This document shows, piece by piece, positions 25,501-33,373 of a DNA stretch of 64,000 nt. The translations under genes and the position numbers were made by a program. The notes below the pieces were generated by a model, which made no database searches, had not been told where the DNA came from, and saw nothing but the letters and a program-made list of their open reading frames with translations. Source of the stretch: Pseudomonas sp. Q1-7 (GTDB taxonomy: Bacteria > Pseudomonadota > Gammaproteobacteria > Pseudomonadales > Pseudomonadaceae); assembly GCF_028010285.1 (NCBI RefSeq), contig NZ_CP116304.1:1690501-1754500 (forward strand), given 5' to 3'. Positions within the stretch are counted from its first letter, which is position 1. Every line of letters begins with the position of its first letter.

Positions 25501-26463
25501 GCCAGCCGCTTCGGCGGTGGGCCGGCCGCCTCGGCCGCCAACCCGGGCCTGTCGCCCGGCTCGCAGAAGGACGCCGGGGTCGGGCTGGCCGTCGCCTTCG
25601 AGAGCCCCGCCGAGGGCGTCAAGGCCGACCTCGGCACCACGCCCCAGGGCTTCCTCTACAGCACGGCGGTCGGCGGCGTCAGCGTGCAGCGCCCCTTCGC
25701 CAGCAACCCCAACCTGCACTGGGGCGCCAAGCTGTCGCGGCGCGCGGTGACCGACAGCCTGCTGTCCTTTGCCGGCGCCGAGGACAAGCGCACCGGCCAG
25801 CAGTGGGGCGGGGTCACCGCCAACGGCGGGCGTGCCGAACTGAGCTACGACGACCAGGAAGTGGGCACCTACGCCTACGGTTCCTGGCACCGCCTGCTGG
25901 GCAAGCATGTCGAGGACAACAACCGTGGCGAACTGGGCGCCGGCGTCTACTGGTACTTGCAGAACGACGACGACAGGCTGCTCACCGCCGGCCTGAGCAT
26001 GACGGCCATGGCCTACGACGAGAACCTCGGCCAGTTCACCTACGGCCACGGCGGCTACTTCAGCCCGCAGACCTTCTTCGCCATCGGTGTGCCGGTGAGC
26101 TGGGCGCGCCGCTACGACCGCCTGAGCGTGGCGCTGAAGGGCTCCCTGGGCGTGCAGTTCATCGACCAGGACGAGGCCGACTACTTCCCCGGCGACGCCA
26201 ACCTGCAGGCCGAGGCCAGCCGCGTCCTCGGCCGCGAGGCGGTGTACCGGGGCGAGAGCAAGACCGGGGTCGGCTACAGCCTCGCCGGTGCCGCCGAATA
26301 CCAACTGGGCAGCCACTTCTACGTCGGCGGTCACCTGGGCCTGGACAACGCCCAGGACTACCGCCAATGGAACAGCGGTCTGTACCTCCGTTACCTGTTC
26401 GAGGACATGACCCGGCCGATGAAGCTGCCGGTCAGCCCTTACCAATCCCCCTATTCGAACTGA
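22498..26463 (+). CDS. wssE: cellulose synthase outer-membrane subunit (BcsC)
   Basis: The 1321-residue protein has a signal peptide (ends GVGHADD), a long array of tetratricopeptide-type helices (about 30 to 820), an Ala/Pro/Asn-rich linker (about 825 to 930) and a C-terminal beta-barrel (about 980 to 1321) through which cellulose leaves the cell. The length and layout match BcsC. It overlaps wssD by 22 bases. The opposite strand is open for over 4 kb here, but that is a codon-bias shadow. Confidence 0.94.
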   Translation: MFRHHPLTLGLMLALAQGVGHADDSDAQSLLIQQGQFWQAQDKPKRAAETWNKLLLLDAAQPDALYGLGAIEVQAGQLRKAGEYLARLQAIQPLPRQALQLEQDIRLAEPANREKLEEARLLVDNGEREQAAAVYRQLLGGKPAQGLIGREYYNNLGFTEGNWAEARGGLERLVRERPDDAFVDLFLAKHLARREDTRAEGIRALARLSTREDIGGDADESWRLALTWMGAPNKAQAPLFEDFLKAHPDDEEIRALLAKGRSQPAAGTGAWQRDAGVARGLEALERGDRASAERAFSARLKTHPDDGDALGGLGVLRQQQDRLDDAEVLLSKAVRQKGGSAWRKALDEVRYWSLLQRARDAQAKGRGAEARRQLEQAIRLKPRDVAAQAALADLQAEQGDYAAAEAGYRRVLAQQPANAQARRGLIAVLGPQGKQEEALRLIEALPKAEQDKVGGLGQMRAEQAMQRARLAEQRGDPAGQRAALEEALRHDPNNAWARFALARLYVGLGAVEEARSLVDGLLASQPKDPDALYTSALLSMQLGEWQKARDSLARIPPAARNADVNRLVGEVDFNLRLQDIQALNKTGRYQEARAFLVRLEPQAASHPQRLASLATAYAEARDPQRAIAMMRDLLARSPRAEPGLTLQYAGVLLQADQDAEVSAILRDLQGRSLSPDERRQYDDLLFLYRVRQAEKLRERGELAAAYETLAPALAQRPQDSLAVSALARMYAANGNPSKALELYKPLLQRQPDDARLQIGAADMAAQLRDDGFAEQSLQRALKLAPNDPDILTSAARIYRQQGRSGKAAELLRKVVAQEQRQSSSPAFAASAPAAAAQANPFAGIGTAAAMSGAIPAPVGAEPAGQGERLPATDPLSAAPMAVPAATYLADPYGGALASTDAYGQTAAALAANPFAEPPAAAQADPRAGMSEAARALDDIIQERSGFVAQGLTIRANDSESGLSRLSDIEAPFEANIPAGDNRLAVRVTPVALNAGSLDDDAASRFGGGPAASAANPGLSPGSQKDAGVGLAVAFESPAEGVKADLGTTPQGFLYSTAVGGVSVQRPFASNPNLHWGAKLSRRAVTDSLLSFAGAEDKRTGQQWGGVTANGGRAELSYDDQEVGTYAYGSWHRLLGKHVEDNNRGELGAGVYWYLQNDDDRLLTAGLSMTAMAYDENLGQFTYGHGGYFSPQTFFAIGVPVSWARRYDRLSVALKGSLGVQFIDQDEADYFPGDANLQAEASRVLGREAVYRGESKTGVGYSLAGAAEYQLGSHFYVGGHLGLDNAQDYRQWNSGLYLRYLFEDMTRPMKLPVSPYQSPYSN

Positions 26464-26484
26464 TCGAGTCAAGGAGCCGTTGCG

Positions 26485-27144
26485 ATGTCTTCTTCCGTCC
26501 TGGCCGGACTGTCCCTGCTGGTACTCGGCGAAAGCCACATGAGCCTGCAAAACCACCTGACCGAACCGCTCAACGCGGCGCTCGCCCAGAAGGGCGCGAC
26601 GGTGCACGCCATCGGCGCCTGCGGCGCCAGTGCCGGCGACTGGCTGATCACCAAGAAGGTGGATTGCGGCGCGGAGCTCAAGGGCACCGGCAAGCTGCTG
26701 ATCAAGGGCCGCGAAGCCACCACCACGCCGATCAAGCAACTGATCGCCGCGGAAAAACCGGACGTGGTGGTGCTGGTGATCGGCGACACCATGGCGTCCT
26801 ACGACAAGCCCGCGTTTCCCAAGGCCTGGGCCTGGCAGAGCGTGACCAGCCTGACCAAGGCCATCGCCGAAACCGGCACCCGCTGCGTGTGGGTGGGCCC
26901 GGCCTGGGGCAAGGAGGGCGGCATGTACAAGAAGAACGCCCAGCGCACCCAACTGATGTCGCAGTTCCTTGCCGCCAACGTGGCGCCCTGCAGCTACATC
27001 GACTCGCTGAAGCTGTCCAAGCCCGGCGAGTGGATCACCACCGACGGCCAGCACTTCACCGTCGCCGGCTACAAGGCCTGGGGCAATGCCATCGCGGACG
27101 CGATGAGCAAGCTGCCGGCCGCCAGCCTCAAGGGGGCCAAGTGA
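26485..27144 (+). CDS. wssF: cellulose acetylation-associated SGNH-like protein
   Basis: The 219-residue protein matches WssF of the P. fluorescens acetylated-cellulose operon, an SGNH-hydrolase-like protein thought to help present acyl groups to the acetylation complex. The nucleophile block reads VLGESHMS in place of the usual GDS, the second block VIGDTMAS, and the Asp/His pair is in DGQHFTVAGY. There is no convincing cleavable signal peptide, only a short hydrophobic N-terminus. It starts 21 bases after wssE, and its TGA overlaps the wssG ATG by one base. Confidence 0.88.
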   Translation: MSSSVLAGLSLLVLGESHMSLQNHLTEPLNAALAQKGATVHAIGACGASAGDWLITKKVDCGAELKGTGKLLIKGREATTTPIKQLIAAEKPDVVVLVIGDTMASYDKPAFPKAWAWQSVTSLTKAIAETGTRCVWVGPAWGKEGGMYKKNAQRTQLMSQFLAANVAPCSYIDSLKLSKPGEWITTDGQHFTVAGYKAWGNAIADAMSKLPAASLKGAK

Positions 27145-27818
27145 TGACGCGCGCCCTGCATGCCCTGGCGGGCCTGGGTGGCCTGCTGGTCCTGGGCGGC
27201 GCCCAGGCCGCCGAAATTCCCCTGTACCCCACTGGCCCCAGCGAAGACTCGGCCTTCCTGCGCTTCTTCAACGCCGGCACGGGCCCCCTGGAGCTGACCG
27301 CTGCCGGTTCCGGCGCCAGCCTGAGCGTGGACAGTGTCCGGCGTGCCTCGGACTTCCTCACCGTGCCGGCCGGCAAAGCGGTCAAGGGCAGCCTGAAGCT
27401 GGACGGCCAGGAGCAGGCGCTGGATGTCAGCGTCGAGCCGGGCGAATTCGCCACCGTGGTCGGCATTCCCGTGGCGGGGCAGGGCCTGCGCCTGGTCACC
27501 GTGCGCGAGCAGCCGGATGACTTCAACGCGCTCAAGGCGTCGCTGGCCTTCTACAGCCTGGATGCCACCTGCGCCGATGCCGGCGTGCAGGCGGCCGGAC
27601 GCAACGTCGACATTTTCAAGGGCGTGGCCGACGGCAGCCTGCAGCGCCGCTCGATCAACCCGCTGAAACTGTCGGTGCAATTGCGCTGCGGCGGCGCCCC
27701 GGTGGGCGAACCGCTGGCCCTCGGCGAACTGGCCGCCGGCCAGCGCTATACCCTGTTCCTGGTGCCGTCGGCCCAGGGCCCGCGCCTGATCCAGGTGCAG
27801 GACAACCTGGCCCACTGA
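27144..27818 (+). CDS. wssG: periplasmic AlgF-like cellulose acetylation protein
   Basis: The 224-residue protein has a signal peptide (MTRALHALAGLGGLLVLGG, cleavage near AQAAE) and AlgF-like beta-rich domains. AlgF and WssG belong to the periplasmic polysaccharide acetylation machinery, working with the AlgI-like transferase. The start was set at 27144 because it lies on the wssF stop codon and gives the signal peptide. The same frame is open upstream only as a shadow of wssE and wssF. Confidence 0.87.
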   Translation: MTRALHALAGLGGLLVLGGAQAAEIPLYPTGPSEDSAFLRFFNAGTGPLELTAAGSGASLSVDSVRRASDFLTVPAGKAVKGSLKLDGQEQALDVSVEPGEFATVVGIPVAGQGLRLVTVREQPDDFNALKASLAFYSLDATCADAGVQAAGRNVDIFKGVADGSLQRRSINPLKLSVQLRCGGAPVGEPLALGELAAGQRYTLFLVPSAQGPRLIQVQDNLAH

Positions 27819-27827
27819 CGAACGCCC

Positions 27828-29246
27828 ATGGTCTTCGCTTCCCTGGAATTCCTCATCCTGTTCCTGCCGGCGTTCATGCTGGTCTACGCACTTGCCGGGG
27901 CGGGGGGGCGCAACCACGTGCTGCTGCTGGGCAGCTGGTTGTTCTACGGCTGGCTGAGCCCGGCCTTCCTGCTGCTGCATGTGCTGCTGACGGGGGTGGG
28001 CTGGCTCGGCGGCCTGCTGGTCGAGCGCAGCGGCGACCCGGCGCGCCTGTTGCGTATCCGCCTGCTGGCGGGGCTGATCGCCCTCAACGTGCTGGTGCTG
28101 TGCTGGTACAAGTACGCCAACATCCTCGCCGCCACCTTCAACGAGCTGTTGGTCACCCAGGGCGCGCTGCCGTTCGAGTGGCAGAAGGTCGCCCTGCCGG
28201 CGGGCCTGTCGTTCATCGTCCTGCAGGTGATTTCCTACCTGGTGGACGTGCACCGCCGGGTGGTGCCGGTGGAGCGCAGCTTCGCCAACTTCGCCACCTA
28301 CCTGGCGATGTTCGGCCATTCCATCGCCGGGCCGATCATCCGCTACGACTGGGTGCGCCAGGAGCTCAACCAGCGATATTTCAACCGGCAGAATTTCGCC
28401 CTCGGCTCGCGCCGCTTCATGATCGGCATGAGCATGAAGGTGCTGGTGGCCGACAGCCTGTCGCCGCTGGTGGCCGTGGCCTTCGCCCAGGAGTCGCCGT
28501 CCTTCGTCGATGCCTGGATCGGCTGCCTGGCCTACTCGCTGCAGCTGTTCTTCGATTTCGCCGGCTACAGCGCCATGGCCATCGGCCTGGGCCTGATGCT
28601 CGGCTTCCACTTCCCGGAGAACTTCAACCGGCCCTACTGGGCGCGCAACATCCAGGATTTCTGGCGGCGCTGGCACATTTCGTTGTCGAGCTGGCTGCGC
28701 GATTACCTCTACATCGGCCTGGGCGGCAATCGCCTGGGCACCTGGAAGACCTACCGCAACCTGTTCCTGATCATGGCCATCGGCGGCCTCTGGCACGGCG
28801 GCGACAGCTGGAACTACGTGATGTGGGGCGCGGCCCACGGCCTGGCGCTGTGCGTCGACCGCGCCTGGAGCCGCGCCGGCCTGCCGGACCTGCCGGCCTG
28901 GCTGGCGCACAGTGTGACCCTGCTGTTCGTCTGCCTGGCCTGGACCCTGTTCCGCGCGCCGGACTTCGCCACGGCGCTGAACCTGTACGCCGGGCAGTTC
29001 GGCCTGCACGGCTTCGCCCTCGGCGCCCCCCTGGCGGCGACCTTGCGTCCGGCCCACGGCATTGCCGCGGCGCTGGGCGTGCTCTGCCTGATCCTGCCGC
29101 TCTACCAGGCGCGCGCCGAAGCCCGCTTCGGCGAGGTGGCGCTGTTCCGCGTGGTCGGCGCGCTGTGGCCGGTACTCGGTTTCCTGCTGTCGTTCGCCCT
29201 GATCGCCAGCCGCGAAACCGTGCCCTTCCTCTACTTCCAGTTCTAG
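27828..29246 (+). CDS. wssH: MBOAT O-acetyltransferase (AlgI-like) for cellulose
   Basis: The 472-residue polytopic membrane protein belongs to the MBOAT family, like AlgI of alginate acetylation. It has many hydrophobic helices and the conserved invariant-His block GGLWHGGDSWNYVMWGAAHG. NFNRPYWARNIQDFWRRWH is the usual signature before it. It should carry acetyl groups across the inner membrane for transfer to glucan. It starts nine bases after wssG. Confidence 0.93.
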   Translation: MVFASLEFLILFLPAFMLVYALAGAGGRNHVLLLGSWLFYGWLSPAFLLLHVLLTGVGWLGGLLVERSGDPARLLRIRLLAGLIALNVLVLCWYKYANILAATFNELLVTQGALPFEWQKVALPAGLSFIVLQVISYLVDVHRRVVPVERSFANFATYLAMFGHSIAGPIIRYDWVRQELNQRYFNRQNFALGSRRFMIGMSMKVLVADSLSPLVAVAFAQESPSFVDAWIGCLAYSLQLFFDFAGYSAMAIGLGLMLGFHFPENFNRPYWARNIQDFWRRWHISLSSWLRDYLYIGLGGNRLGTWKTYRNLFLIMAIGGLWHGGDSWNYVMWGAAHGLALCVDRAWSRAGLPDLPAWLAHSVTLLFVCLAWTLFRAPDFATALNLYAGQFGLHGFALGAPLAATLRPAHGIAAALGVLCLILPLYQARAEARFGEVALFRVVGALWPVLGFLLSFALIASRETVPFLYFQF

Positions 29247-29256
29247 GGGCCCGAGC

Positions 29257-30405
29257 ATGTCGAAGAAAGACGACTCCCTGGCACCGGTGCCGCCCAGCCA
29301 GATGATGATCCGCCTCAGCCCGCTGGTCGGGGCGGTGATGTTCACCTTCCTGTTCTTCGGCCTGGCCTGCAGCTTCTGGGCGCTGTTCGTCAGCGGTGCG
29401 ATCCAGCTGATGCCGGCGAAGGTTGACTGGAACGCCATCCGCAAGGGTGAGATCACCCACCATATCGCCCGGGAACTGGCCCACGTGCCCTTCGCCCAAC
29501 AGGCCGCCGACTTGGAGCGGGCGGCCAGTTGGCTGGCCATTGGTGACACCGGCAGCCGCGTGCGCCAGGGGTGTCCCGGCTGGCTGTTCCTCACCGACGA
29601 GCTGAAGGTGCATCCCCACGCCGCCGCCCATGCCGAGGCCCGCGCGGCCAAGGTCCGCGCGGTGCGCGACTACCTGGCGAGCCGGAACATCCGCCTGCTG
29701 GTGGTGCTGGTGCCGGACAAGAGCCGCATCGCCGCCGACCGGCTGTGCGCCATCCCGCGCTCCGCCGGCTTCGCCGGGCGCGCGGTGCAATGGCAGGCCG
29801 CCTTGCAGGGCGCCGGCATCCCGGTGCTGAATCTGGCCGAGGTGCTGGGCCCGTTGGGCAGCGCGGCTTACCTGCGCACCGACAGCCACTGGAACGAGAC
29901 CGGCGCCGAGGCGGCCGCCCGCGCGGTGGCCGGCCGTGTCGCCGCGCTGGGCGTCACCGCGACACCGGCCAAGGCCGTCCGGCGCACCCGGGAAGCGCCG
30001 GCCGTGCGCCCCGGCGACCTGGTGCGCCTGGCCGGACTCGACTGGCTGCCCGCGGCGCTGCAGCCGGCGCAGGAGCGCGTCGCCAGTACGCTGTTCAGCA
30101 GCGTGGAAGCGACGGACGACGCCCTCAGCGAAGATGATCTGTTCGGCGACAGCCAGTTGCCCAACGTTGCGCTGATCGGCACCTCCTTCTCGCGCAACTC
30201 GAACTTCGTGCCCTTCCTCGAACAGGCCCTGGGCGCCAGCCTGGGCAACTTCGCCAAGGACGGCGGCGAATTCTCCGGCGCCGCGAAGGACTACCTGGCC
30301 AGCCCGGCGTTCAAGCAGACGCCACCGGAGCTGCTGATCTGGGAAATCCCCGAACGCGACCTGCAATCGCCGTACGAGGACGACATCGTCCTGCCGCAGG
30401 GGTAG
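29257..30405 (+). CDS. wssI: AlgJ/AlgX-like O-acetyltransferase for cellulose
   Basis: The 382-residue protein is anchored by one N-terminal membrane helix (about 27 to 50) and has an AlgJ/AlgX-type SGNH domain in the periplasm. The characteristic blocks are present: LVPDKSRIAAD, TDSHWNETG (catalytic Asp/His) and LIGTSFSRNSNF (nucleophile Ser). It probably performs the final acetyl transfer to cellulose. It is the last gene of the operon. The wssJ gene known from P. fluorescens SBW25 does not follow. Confidence 0.9.
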   Translation: MSKKDDSLAPVPPSQMMIRLSPLVGAVMFTFLFFGLACSFWALFVSGAIQLMPAKVDWNAIRKGEITHHIARELAHVPFAQQAADLERAASWLAIGDTGSRVRQGCPGWLFLTDELKVHPHAAAHAEARAAKVRAVRDYLASRNIRLLVVLVPDKSRIAADRLCAIPRSAGFAGRAVQWQAALQGAGIPVLNLAEVLGPLGSAAYLRTDSHWNETGAEAAARAVAGRVAALGVTATPAKAVRRTREAPAVRPGDLVRLAGLDWLPAALQPAQERVASTLFSSVEATDDALSEDDLFGDSQLPNVALIGTSFSRNSNFVPFLEQALGASLGNFAKDGGEFSGAAKDYLASPAFKQTPPELLIWEIPERDLQSPYEDDIVLPQG

Positions 30406-30432
30406 GGCACGGAGTCCCGGCGGGCCGCGAAT

Positions 30433-30458
30433 GGTGGACCGGTGACGCGTGGTCCACC
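30433..30458. repeat. palindrome between convergent wssI and mmsB
   Basis: GGTGGACC and GGTCCACC form an eight-pair stem with a ten-base loop, followed by CTACGAA. It lies between two convergent operons and may stop transcription from both. Similar pieces occur at 3880 to 3975. Confidence 0.55.
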
Positions 30459-30490
30459 CTACGAACCTCCCGGCCGAGGGGGCGGGCCAT

Positions 30491-31375
30491 TCACTCGGTG
30501 AACAGCTTCTGCACCACCGAGAAATCCTTCTTGCCCTTGCCCTGCTTGAGCAGCAGGCGGTAGAGCTGCAGCGCCAGGGCGCCCATGGGGGTGCTGCTGA
30601 GGCTGTGCTGCGCGGTTTCCTGGGCCAGGCCCAGGTCCTTGGCCATCAGTTCGGCCATGAAGCCGCCTTCGTAGTCCTTGCTCGCCGGAGCGTTGGGCAT
30701 CACGCCCGGCCAGGGGTTGTAGCGCTCCAGCACCCAGTTGCCGCCCGAGCTCTGGCGCATGATTTCGGCCAGTACGTCCGGGTCCAGGCCGTTGGCCACG
30801 CCCAGGGCCATGGATTCGGCGGTGCCGATCATCTGCACCGCGAGCAACTGGTTGTTGCACACCTTGGCCACCTGGCCGGCACCGTCGGGGCCGGCGTGGA
30901 AAATGTTCTTGCCCATGGCCTGGAAGATCGGCCGGGCCTTTTCCAGGGCCGCCGCCTCGCCACCCACCATGAAGGTCAGGGTGCCTGCCGCCGCCCCGGC
31001 GGTACCGCCGGACACCGGGGCGTCCAGCAGCTCGATAGCGCGCGCCTTGGCCGCTGCGTGCACCTTGCGCGCGGATTCCGGGGCGATGGTCGAGCACTCC
31101 AGCAGCAGGCTGCCGGCGGCGATGGACTCCAGCAGCCCGCCCTCGCCCAGCAGCAGGCCCTCCACGTGCCGGCTGGCCGGCAGCATGGTGATGACCACCT
31201 GGGCATCGCCGACGGCGTCACGGGCGTCCCGCGCGGGTCTGGCACCCTCGGCCGCCAGTTCGTCGACGGCGGCCTGCACCAGGTCGTAGACCTTGAGTTC
31301 GTGGCCGGCCTTGAGCAGGTTGCGGGCCATGGGCAGGCCCATGTGGCCGAGTCCGATAAAGGCGATCTTGCTCAT
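30491..31375 (-). CDS. mmsB: 3-hydroxyisobutyrate dehydrogenase family protein
   Basis: The 294-residue NAD-dependent beta-hydroxyacid dehydrogenase has the nucleotide-binding GLGHMGLPMA at the N-terminus, the substrate-binding APVSGGTAGA and the catalytic-Lys region VAKVCNNQLL (Lys near 171). In the operon context it would oxidise 3-hydroxyisobutyrate to methylmalonate semialdehyde in valine breakdown. The homologue at the same place in P. aeruginosa (PA0743) has been reported to act on L-serine, so substrate range is uncertain. It is the last gene of the operon. Confidence 0.88.
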   Translation of the reverse strand: MSKIAFIGLGHMGLPMARNLLKAGHELKVYDLVQAAVDELAAEGARPARDARDAVGDAQVVITMLPASRHVEGLLLGEGGLLESIAAGSLLLECSTIAPESARKVHAAAKARAIELLDAPVSGGTAGAAAGTLTFMVGGEAAALEKARPIFQAMGKNIFHAGPDGAGQVAKVCNNQLLAVQMIGTAESMALGVANGLDPDVLAEIMRQSSGGNWVLERYNPWPGVMPNAPASKDYEGGFMAELMAKDLGLAQETAQHSLSSTPMGALALQLYRLLLKQGKGKKDFSVVQKLFTE

Positions 31376-31417
31376 CGTGCTTCTCCTTGGGCCGGGCCGT
31401 GCGGCCGCGGCGTTCGG

Positions 31418-32521
31418 TCAGAGATCGTCCAGCGGGTGCCGGCCTTCCCACACCGGCTCGAAATGGGCTTCCACCACCGTGCGGGGAATGGCCGCCACGT
31501 CCGGCCAGTGCCAGCGCGGCGCGTTGTCCTTGTCGATCAGCCGGGCGCGCACGCCTTCGGGGAACTCCGGGTGGCGGCAGCAGTTCAGGCTCATGGTGTA
31601 TTCCATGCGGAACACGTCGGCGAGGGACAGGTGCCTGGCCCGGCGAATCTGCTCCCAGACCAGGTGGGCCGTGAGCGGGCAGCCGGCGGCCAGGGTCTTG
31701 GCCGCGCGCGCCAGGGGCACGTCGCTGTCGTGCTGCAGGGCGGTCAGGGCCTTCCAGGCGGCGGGCAGGTCGGGCACATCCAGCAGCGCGTCGATGCGCT
31801 TGCGCCGGGGCAGCCACTGGGCTTCCGGCAACTGGCCGCGGGCTTCGTGTTCCAGGGCCTTGAGCAGGCTGTTGAGCTGGGCGTCGGGCTGGTCCTGCCA
31901 GTTGAGCTGGACCAGGCCGGCCAACAGGGCGTCCTGCTGGTCGTCGAGGAGGAAGCGATCGGCCAGGTCCAGGTCCAGGGCGTCGTGGGCGTTGATGGTG
32001 CCGGCGCCCAGGCCGAGGAACAGACCGAGCCTGCCCGGCAGCCGGGCGAGGAACCAGCTGCCGCCGACGTCGGGATAGAGTCCGATGTTGATTTCCGGCA
32101 TGCCGAGGCGGCTGGAGGGGGTGACGATGCGAATCGAGGCGCCTTGCATCAGGCCCATGCCGCCGCCCAGCACATGGCCGTGGGCCCAGCAGATCAGCGG
32201 TTTGGGATAGGTGTGGATGCGGTGATCGAGGCGGTACTCATCGGAGAAGAAGCGGCCAGCGAGCGGCGGCACCACACCGGGGTGCTCGCGGCAGGCGTCC
32301 ACCAGCTTGCGCACGTCGCCGCCGGCGCAGAAGGCCTTGGGGCCATTGCCGCGCAGCAGCACGCAGACGATCTCCGGGTCGTCGGCCCAGGCCCGCAGCC
32401 GGTCGTCCAGGGCCTCGATCATCGGCAGGGAGAGGGCGTTGAGGCTGGCCTCGGCGTCCAGGCTGGCGATGCCGATACGTGCGCCATGCAGGCCGTTGCG
32501 TTCTTCGAAACTCACATTCAT
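31418..32521 (-). CDS. enoyl-CoA hydratase/isomerase family protein, likely 3-hydroxyisobutyryl-CoA hydrolase
   Basis: The 367-residue protein belongs to the longer crotonase subgroup typical of 3-hydroxyisobutyryl-CoA hydrolases. The blocks FCAGGDVRKL, HVLGGGMGLM and MPEINIGLYPDVGG are characteristic, as is the length (plain hydratases have about 260). It would release 3-hydroxyisobutyrate from its CoA ester. ATG 32521 gives the usual MNVSFEERNG start. The frame continues upstream only as a shadow of the next hydratase gene. Confidence 0.88.
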   Translation of the reverse strand: MNVSFEERNGLHGARIGIASLDAEASLNALSLPMIEALDDRLRAWADDPEIVCVLLRGNGPKAFCAGGDVRKLVDACREHPGVVPPLAGRFFSDEYRLDHRIHTYPKPLICWAHGHVLGGGMGLMQGASIRIVTPSSRLGMPEINIGLYPDVGGSWFLARLPGRLGLFLGLGAGTINAHDALDLDLADRFLLDDQQDALLAGLVQLNWQDQPDAQLNSLLKALEHEARGQLPEAQWLPRRKRIDALLDVPDLPAAWKALTALQHDSDVPLARAAKTLAAGCPLTAHLVWEQIRRARHLSLADVFRMEYTMSLNCCRHPEFPEGVRARLIDKDNAPRWHWPDVAAIPRTVVEAHFEPVWEGRHPLDDL

Positions 32522-32544
32522 GGTCGTTCTCGTCCGGCTTTCGC

Positions 32545-33363
32545 TCATTTGTTGCGCCAGTGCGGGTCGCGCTTTTCCAGGAAGGCGTTGACGCCTTCGC
32601 GGGTGTCCTCGGCGTCGAACAGGTCGACGAAGCGTTCGCGTTCTTCCGGCAGCCAGCTGTTCGGCCCACGCGCACGGGCACCCTGGATCAGCGGCTTGAT
32701 GGTGCGCACCGCCACCGGGCTCTGCCGCGCCACCTTGGCGGCCAGCAGCAGGGCGGTGCCACGGGCTTCGCCGCTGTCCACCACCTGCTCCACCAGGCCG
32801 ATACGCAGGGCGGTTTCGGCGTCCAGCCGTTCGCCGCAGAGGATCATGCGCTTGGCCCAGCCTTCGCCCACCAGCCAGGACAGCGCCTGGGTGCCGCCGG
32901 CACAGGGCAGCAGGCCCACGGTGGCTTCCGGCAGGGCCATCTGTGCCTGGCGCTCGGCGATGCGGATGTCGCAGGCCAGGGCGCATTCCAGGCCGCCACC
33001 CATGGCGTAGCCGTTGATCGCGGCGATGGATACACCGCGAAAATCGCGCAGGGCCTCGAAGGCCTCGCCGAAGCGGCGGGCCATTTCGCGGGCGCGGGCC
33101 TTGTCGCCGTCGGCGAACAGGTTGAGGTCGGCGCCGGCGCTGAAGAACTTCTGCCCCTGGCCGGTCACCACCAGCGCGTAGATATCGTCGTCGCGGTTGA
33201 GGTGCTCGATCAGTTGCTTGAGACCGATCAGCGACTCGCGGTCCCAGGTGTTGGCCGGCGGGTGGTTGATGGTGATCAGCGCGGTATGGCCGTGCTTCTC
33301 CACGGTGAGTTTGTGGGTCAGGTCGAAGACGCCGGGTTGGTAGGGTTCGACGGCGGTGGTCAT
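32545..33363 (-). CDS. enoyl-CoA hydratase (positional counterpart of P. aeruginosa DspI)
   Basis: The 272-residue crotonase-fold protein shows FFSAGADLNLF (oxyanion hole), GYAMGGGLECALACD and LPEATVGLLPCAGGTQ, where the Glu is the catalytic base. In this operon it would hydrate methacrylyl-CoA. By gene order it corresponds to PA0745, reported as DspI, which is needed for cis-2-decenoic acid, a biofilm dispersion signal. I cannot tell from sequence alone which role applies. It lies 10 bases after the acyl-CoA dehydrogenase gene. Confidence 0.88.
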   Translation of the reverse strand: MTTAVEPYQPGVFDLTHKLTVEKHGHTALITINHPPANTWDRESLIGLKQLIEHLNRDDDIYALVVTGQGQKFFSAGADLNLFADGDKARAREMARRFGEAFEALRDFRGVSIAAINGYAMGGGLECALACDIRIAERQAQMALPEATVGLLPCAGGTQALSWLVGEGWAKRMILCGERLDAETALRIGLVEQVVDSGEARGTALLLAAKVARQSPVAVRTIKPLIQGARARGPNSWLPEERERFVDLFDAEDTREGVNAFLEKRDPHWRNK

Positions 33364-33373
33364 GTGCAGCTCC

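Noticed and set aside
22477-27054. Minus-strand open frame of more than 1500 codons opposite wssE to wssG
   Set aside because: It is a shadow of high-GC coding DNA. The plus strand encodes recognisable BcsC, WssF and WssG with coupled starts, and the minus-strand protein is low-complexity with no known domain.
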